Assembly (NCBI GenBank): GCA_035499555.1 | Contig: DATJYO010000064.1 | Coordinates: 124,001 to 188,000, forward strand | Source of the DNA: Bog-159 sp035499555 | GTDB lineage: Bacteria; Acidobacteriota; Terriglobia; Bryobacterales; Bryobacteraceae | Direction of reading: 5' to 3' | Length of the DNA: 64,000 nt | In this document: positions 60,307-64,000 of the stretch, piece after piece | How positions within the stretch are numbered: the stretch's first letter is position 1 | How the letters are laid out: each line of letters opens with the position of its first letter | Made by a program: the position numbers and the translations under genes | The notes under the pieces: model-generated | What the model was told of the DNA's origin: nothing | The model's input: only the letters and a program-made list of their open reading frames with translations | The model's database searches: none

Positions 60307-62064
60307 TCATTCGCGCTGCCCGCAGGGCTCGGCTACCAATTGTACGCCCGGGACGAACAGGTTCTTTTCGAAATCCTCGTCACGCGACGGACAGCTCCCG
60401 CGATCCGCGGCCAGCCCGATCTGGAGAGGCGCCAGAGCCTGGGCATAACGCGCCCACGCTCCGGCTTTTCCGATAGCCAGTGCGGTGGGCTTTCCGAGAT
60501 GCTGAGTGTCGAGAAAGCGCAACGCCGTCAGAATATCCTGTACCCGGTTGGCGTCGTCACTGGCATTGAACGTCAGGAAGAACGATTTGGATAGGTCGCG
60601 TACCGCCTTCGCGCGGCCGGTTTGAAACGCGTCGATCAGGAGCACGGCTTTCCCGGCATGGATCAGCGCGGCAGCCCGTGGGTCGCGGCGGCCGGCCTCG
60701 GCCCCTTCCGGATCCACCACCAGGGTCGGCGGGCCCGCGCCGGGCAGCCAGACACCCGGCACCCGATCGCCGCGTCCCGGCCGGCTGAGGATGATATCTT
60801 CGCCGTGGCGCTCGCTGCGCACTTCCGGCGGCCACTCCGCATGAAATGTGTCCAGCAGCAATTGGCGCCGCGCCGCCGGATCGAGCGCGGCCACGCGCTG
60901 GCGGCCCGTCTTCTTCCACTCTTCAAAAAGCGGCGCCTGGGTGAGCGCGTCCGGCGGCAGGCTGCGGCCTTCCCACACCAGCATCTGCGCCAGCGGCTCT
61001 ACCTCCACGTTCTGCTCCGCGACGCTCCCGTCCGCGCCTCCCAGTTCCTTTTGGAAGAAACTGTAAACCGCTTCGCGGCTCTGCCGGTTGAAATTATGTT
61101 CCGCCCGGAACTGCACCACGGCTACCGCCTCGGGTTTCTGGTAGAGCTCGTAGATCGAGCGGATCGCGGGGAACTCTTCGTAGGGGACATTTCGTGTCCA
61201 GTCCCCCGTCGCCGACACCACCAGCATGGGCCGCGGCGCCATCATGGCCGCAATCTCGACGTTGGAGGCGCCGATCCGTAAGCCCGGCGCATTCTCGCAC
61301 ACGCACCCGCCCTGCATCAGGAAGGACACCATGTTGACCGGCGCGGAGACGCGCACCCGGTTGTCCACCGCCGCCAGCAGCATCGTCTGCGTACCCCCGC
61401 CCGAGGCTCCTGTTACGGCGAGGTCCCGGCTGTCGACCTCCGGCAGGGACTCCACGAAATCCAGCGCGCGGATCGAATTCCACAACTGCAGGCCCAGCGG
61501 CGTGAAGCTCCAGAGCTGATATTGGGGACTGGTGAACCGGTGCCCGGTCTGCAGCGTGTCGTCGTAGCCCACCATATCGTACGCAAACGCCACGTAACCC
61601 TGACGCGCGAGGCTGATTCCCAGGGCCTGGCCGGAGAAACTCTCCGCGTTCTCCAGCCTTCCGTAGGTCCAGTGGCCGTGCGGCGTCAGTATCCCGGGTA
61701 CTTTTCCGTGGGGGTGTAGCGGCCGGTAGAGATTGCCGCCGAGATAGTAGCCCGGCATGGTTTCGAGCGCGACCTTCTCGATCGTATACTCGCCCCGCAC
61801 GATGCGTCCGAAGACCAGAGGCTTGAGGGGTGTTCTTTCCGGCAACGGCGCAAGGCCGGCGGCCACCAGGATCTGCCGCCGGAGATGCGTTTTGCGGGCC
61901 TCCCATGCGGACAGGCTGGCGTACTTCGCCATGCTGAAGTGGAAGTCCGTGTGCCGGATGTCCACGTTGCGCGCATCCGTATCCGGCGCCTGCGCAAGCA
62001 GGTTGCCGGCGCATAGCGCGGCGATGCATAGAAAGATGGGTGACTTCCATTTCACCGGGGTCAT
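60307..62064 (-). CDS. Exported alpha/beta hydrolase, acetyl-xylan-esterase-like
   Basis: 585 residues with a signal peptide (MTPVKWKSPIFLCIAALCAGNLLA). The hydrolase core lies at about 95-360: GILTPHGHWTYG, nucleophile elbow VTGASGGGTQTM (about 219), acid in VVSATGDWTRN and His in FRAEHNFNR. The C-terminal 220 residues are an extra domain with no recognised family. Large acidobacterial proteins of this plan are annotated as acetylxylan esterases or dienelactone-hydrolase-like; the substrate is probably a polysaccharide ester. It ends a three-gene minus-strand run (12-base gap from RraA-like gene). Confidence 0.8.
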   Translation of the reverse strand: MTPVKWKSPIFLCIAALCAGNLLAQAPDTDARNVDIRHTDFHFSMAKYASLSAWEARKTHLRRQILVAAGLAPLPERTPLKPLVFGRIVRGEYTIEKVALETMPGYYLGGNLYRPLHPHGKVPGILTPHGHWTYGRLENAESFSGQALGISLARQGYVAFAYDMVGYDDTLQTGHRFTSPQYQLWSFTPLGLQLWNSIRALDFVESLPEVDSRDLAVTGASGGGTQTMLLAAVDNRVRVSAPVNMVSFLMQGGCVCENAPGLRIGASNVEIAAMMAPRPMLVVSATGDWTRNVPYEEFPAIRSIYELYQKPEAVAVVQFRAEHNFNRQSREAVYSFFQKELGGADGSVAEQNVEVEPLAQMLVWEGRSLPPDALTQAPLFEEWKKTGRQRVAALDPAARRQLLLDTFHAEWPPEVRSERHGEDIILSRPGRGDRVPGVWLPGAGPPTLVVDPEGAEAGRRDPRAAALIHAGKAVLLIDAFQTGRAKAVRDLSKSFFLTFNASDDANRVQDILTALRFLDTQHLGKPTALAIGKAGAWARYAQALAPLQIGLAADRGSCPSRDEDFEKNLFVPGVQLVAEPCGQRE

Positions 62065-62076
62065 GTTAGTCGGTCT

Positions 62077-62754
62077 TCACAGGGAGCCGTATTTGGCGAA
62101 CGCGTCCGCCACCTTGACGCCGCGGCGCAGTTCCTCGCGCATCCCCCGCTCGCGCTCGAAGATATCCTCGGCGGCCACCAGAACATCCATAGTGATGGCT
62201 TGGGGAACGATCACCACGCCGTCGGTATCGCCAAAGACGAAATCGCCCGGATGGATTATGGTGTTGCCGATCCTGATCGGAATCTGCCACGCTACAATCG
62301 CCCAGCGTCCGATGGAACTGGCCGAACACTTGAACTTCGCGAACACGGGATAGTCCATGGCGTTGACGAAGTCCACGTCACGTACGCCACCGTCGATGAC
62401 GGCGCCGGTCGATCCCCGCTGGCGCACGGCGGTCGACATGATCTCGCCCCAATGAGCGCAATCGGCGCTGCCGCCGGTGGACCACACCGAAACCGTATCG
62501 GGCGAGATGCTGTCCAGCATCTTGAGCCGCGCTTCGGTATCGTTGTTGCCGCTGTCGGCGCAGGCGTAGCCCTGGCCCGTGAAGGCCGGGCCGGCCACGC
62601 GATTGGCATGCGTGAAGGGCGTGATGTAGTAGGGCAGTACCTGGTTCCGGTATCCGTTCTTATCCAGGATGTCGGCAATCGCGCCGGTGTAGAGCCTTGC
62701 GTAACGCGCGGCAATTTCGGAAATGCGCGGAGAATTGACAGCCGTCTGCGTCAT
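62077..62754 (-). CDS. RraA-family protein (aldolase/decarboxylase-like)
   Basis: 225 residues from MTQTAVNSPRISEIAA with AGGAAC upstream. RraA/HMG-aldolase features: TGAIADILDKNG, GQGYACADSGNNDT, STGAVIDGGVRDVDFV with the Arg and Asp of the metal site, and PGDFVFGDTDGVVIVP. Members are either inhibitors of RNase E or 4-hydroxy-4-methyl-2-oxoglutarate aldolases/oxaloacetate decarboxylases. The intact GGVRD supports enzyme activity. It lies between two hydrolases, so a catabolic role is more likely than RNase control. Confidence 0.88.
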   Translation of the reverse strand: MTQTAVNSPRISEIAARYARLYTGAIADILDKNGYRNQVLPYYITPFTHANRVAGPAFTGQGYACADSGNNDTEARLKMLDSISPDTVSVWSTGGSADCAHWGEIMSTAVRQRGSTGAVIDGGVRDVDFVNAMDYPVFAKFKCSASSIGRWAIVAWQIPIRIGNTIIHPGDFVFGDTDGVVIVPQAITMDVLVAAEDIFERERGMREELRRGVKVADAFAKYGSL

Positions 62755-62811
62755 CTTTTGTTCCTGTGCCGAGCGTATCACGCCGCGGAAGAATGCAAGA
62801 ATCGCCGCCGC

Positions 62812-63750
62812 TTACAGCTCTCGCAGCGCCGCCGCCACCTGCTCCACCGCCCGCCGCCCCTGCGCCAACACTCCTCCCAGCGAATAGAACGGATGAATCA
62901 TGCCGGCATACCGCGTACACGTGGCCGCTACGCCCGCATCGGCCAGGCGCCTGGCATACGCTTCACCTTCGTCGCGCAGCGTATCGCACTCGCCGGTGAT
63001 CACCAGGGCGGGCGGCAGTCCGTGCAGGTCCGGCGCCAGCAGCGGCGATGCGTACGGATGGGACGCGTCTTCCGCCCGCGCCAGGTAGTGGCCGCGGAAC
63101 CATTCCATTTCGGCTTTCGTCAGATAGTAGCCCTCGGCGAATTCCTGGTACGACGGGGTATCGAAAGCCGCCAGGTTGGTCACCGGATACACCAGGATCT
63201 GCAAAGCCAGCGCGGGACCCCTTTCGTCGCGAGCCTTCAGGCACATAACCGTCGAGAGGTTGCCGCCCGCGCTATCGCCGCCCACCGCGATGCGCCGCGG
63301 ATCTATGTGCAGCGAGTCCGCATGCGCCGCGGTCCAGCAGGTCACGGCATAGCATTCGTCCACCGCGGCCGGAAACTTGTACTCCGGCGACAGCGCATAA
63401 TCCACCGCCAACACCACGGCCCCGGCGCGCCGGCAAATGGACCGGCAGACGGCGTCGTGCGTGTTCAGGTCGCAGACCACCCAGCCCCCACCGTGGAAGT
63501 AGACCAGGCAGGCAAATGGGCCGGCCCCTTCGGGCGTATAAATACGGATCGGAACCGGGCGGTGCGGGCCGGGCACGCTGCGGTCCTCCACATTCCCGAC
63601 CGGATCGGCCGCGGGGGAAACCGATTTTAAAGCTTCAATCGCCGACTGGCGCGCCGCCGCGGGCGAAAGGGTCTCCATAGGGGGCGCGCCCTCGGCTTCG
63701 CCCGCCTCCAACAACGCACGTACTTCCGGAAAGAGTTTAGGTCTGTTCAT
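62812..63750 (-). CDS. HSL-family esterase/lipase
   Basis: 312 residues. Hormone-sensitive-lipase family (family IV esterase): the oxyanion HGGGWVV (about 86), nucleophile GGDSAGGNLS (about 157), acid in ITGECDTLRDEGE and His in GMIHPFYSL. It hydrolyses short-chain acyl esters. There is no signal peptide. It is the first gene of the run with the RraA-like and exported esterase genes (57 bases to the next start), suggesting a joint breakdown pathway for an esterified compound. Confidence 0.93.
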   Translation of the reverse strand: MNRPKLFPEVRALLEAGEAEGAPPMETLSPAAARQSAIEALKSVSPAADPVGNVEDRSVPGPHRPVPIRIYTPEGAGPFACLVYFHGGGWVVCDLNTHDAVCRSICRRAGAVVLAVDYALSPEYKFPAAVDECYAVTCWTAAHADSLHIDPRRIAVGGDSAGGNLSTVMCLKARDERGPALALQILVYPVTNLAAFDTPSYQEFAEGYYLTKAEMEWFRGHYLARAEDASHPYASPLLAPDLHGLPPALVITGECDTLRDEGEAYARRLADAGVAATCTRYAGMIHPFYSLGGVLAQGRRAVEQVAAALREL

Positions 63751-63775
63751 AGGGGCCGCTAAGGCCTGATCCTAA

Positions 63776-63997
63776 CATCTGGGCCGGCATCCGCGTTTCG
63801 TTGAAACTCTATCCACGGGATCGGATTCCCGGTCCGTGGTGGATTCTCGTCTGCGCGTTCGTGGCGTAAGAAATCTCTACGTTGCGGATGCCTCGGTCAT
63901 GCCCTCGGTTCCACACGGGCACCCCAACGCAGTCGTGGCTATGGTTGCCCGCCGTGCTGCCGCGTGGATCGAGCGAAGCTGCGTTGAACGGCAGTAA
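63776..63997 (+). pseudogene. C-terminal remnant of a GMC oxidoreductase
   Basis: The plus strand after the esterase gene is open from 63776 to a TAA at 63995-63997. From about 63824 it reads as the C-terminus of a glucose-methanol-choline oxidoreductase: SVVDSRLRVRGVRNLYVADA, SVMPSVPHGHPNAVVAMVAR and the final helix AAAWIE. That region normally holds the active-site His and FAD contacts. Nothing of the other 450 or more residues precedes it, and there is no start beyond a GTG at 63836, so it is an eroded gene end. A catalytic role is excluded. Confidence 0.75.
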
Positions 63998-64000
63998 TGC

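Overview
GC-rich, densely packed chromosomal DNA from a member of the Acidobacteriota, most likely the Solibacter/Bryobacter branch. This placement is an inference from family content: an orphan MacB/FtsX-type permease (1-1377), a secreted protein with a carboxypeptidase-regulatory-like domain (1383-2756), a seven-repeat FG-GAP/ASPIC-UnbV protein (4189-5916), a VWFA-related secreted protein of the acidobacterial type (53402-55579) and many secreted hydrolases. I see no insertion sequence, prophage, CRISPR array, rRNA or tRNA. The window looks like stable core and accessory chromosome.

Layout. 1-8.2 kb: permease end, secreted protein, enolase-superfamily enzyme, orphan purS, FG-GAP protein, alpha/beta hydrolase and GH27 alpha-galactosidase. 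8.2-12.7 kb (minus): YggX, penicillin-acylase-like hydrolase, DUF3592 protein, ASCH-like protein, PEP-mutase/isocitrate-lyase-family enzyme and a small coupled protein. 12.7-17.1 kb: GH39-like hydrolase, nitroreductase, FHA-GAF-PP2C phosphatase coupled to a Fur-family regulator. 17.2-20.5 kb: flagellar switch genes, fliM plus two SPOA (FliN-type) proteins facing fliG. 20.5-26 kb: TPR-CHAT protease, CusF-Sco copper protein, Ig-like/coiled-coil membrane protein, an unlisted 38-residue membrane peptide and an L,D-transpeptidase. 26-30.9 kb: PolX, Nudix, HslVU and a YfiT-type DinB protein.

30.9-41.1 kb is a signalling block: two tandem PhoB-type regulators with an 11-bp-periodic operator between them, tatA, an HU-like protein, recA, then three large PAS histidine kinases. 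41-45.7 kb: KDPG aldolase, a 525-bp gap with a long inverted repeat and a possible Cys-rich peptide, then dnaE. 45.7-50.3 kb (minus): a tight operon of an Omp85-like barrel, a DUF4390 protein, an NtrY-like kinase and an NtrX-like sigma-54 activator. 50.4-57.9 kb: RRM protein, methyltransferase, two-gene ABC exporter, VWFA protein, 2-hydroxyacid dehydrogenase divergent from glpX, small lipoprotein. 58-60.3 kb: TIG-domain protein, then a PduS-PduT pair, the electron-transfer module of a bacterial microcompartment without its other shell genes. 60.3-63.8 kb (minus): esterase, RraA-like protein and HSL-type esterase; the window ends with an eroded GMC-oxidoreductase C-terminus.

Most notable: the isolated PduS/PduT pair; FliM without its N-terminal CheY-binding motif; the Omp85-DUF4390-NtrYX operon; the PhoB-like operator array; the two-strand inverted repeat upstream of dnaE; and repeated TAWAAT-like -10 elements only a few bases before start codons, which imply leaderless or nearly leaderless messages. 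All functions come from reading translations and motifs by eye; no search was run.
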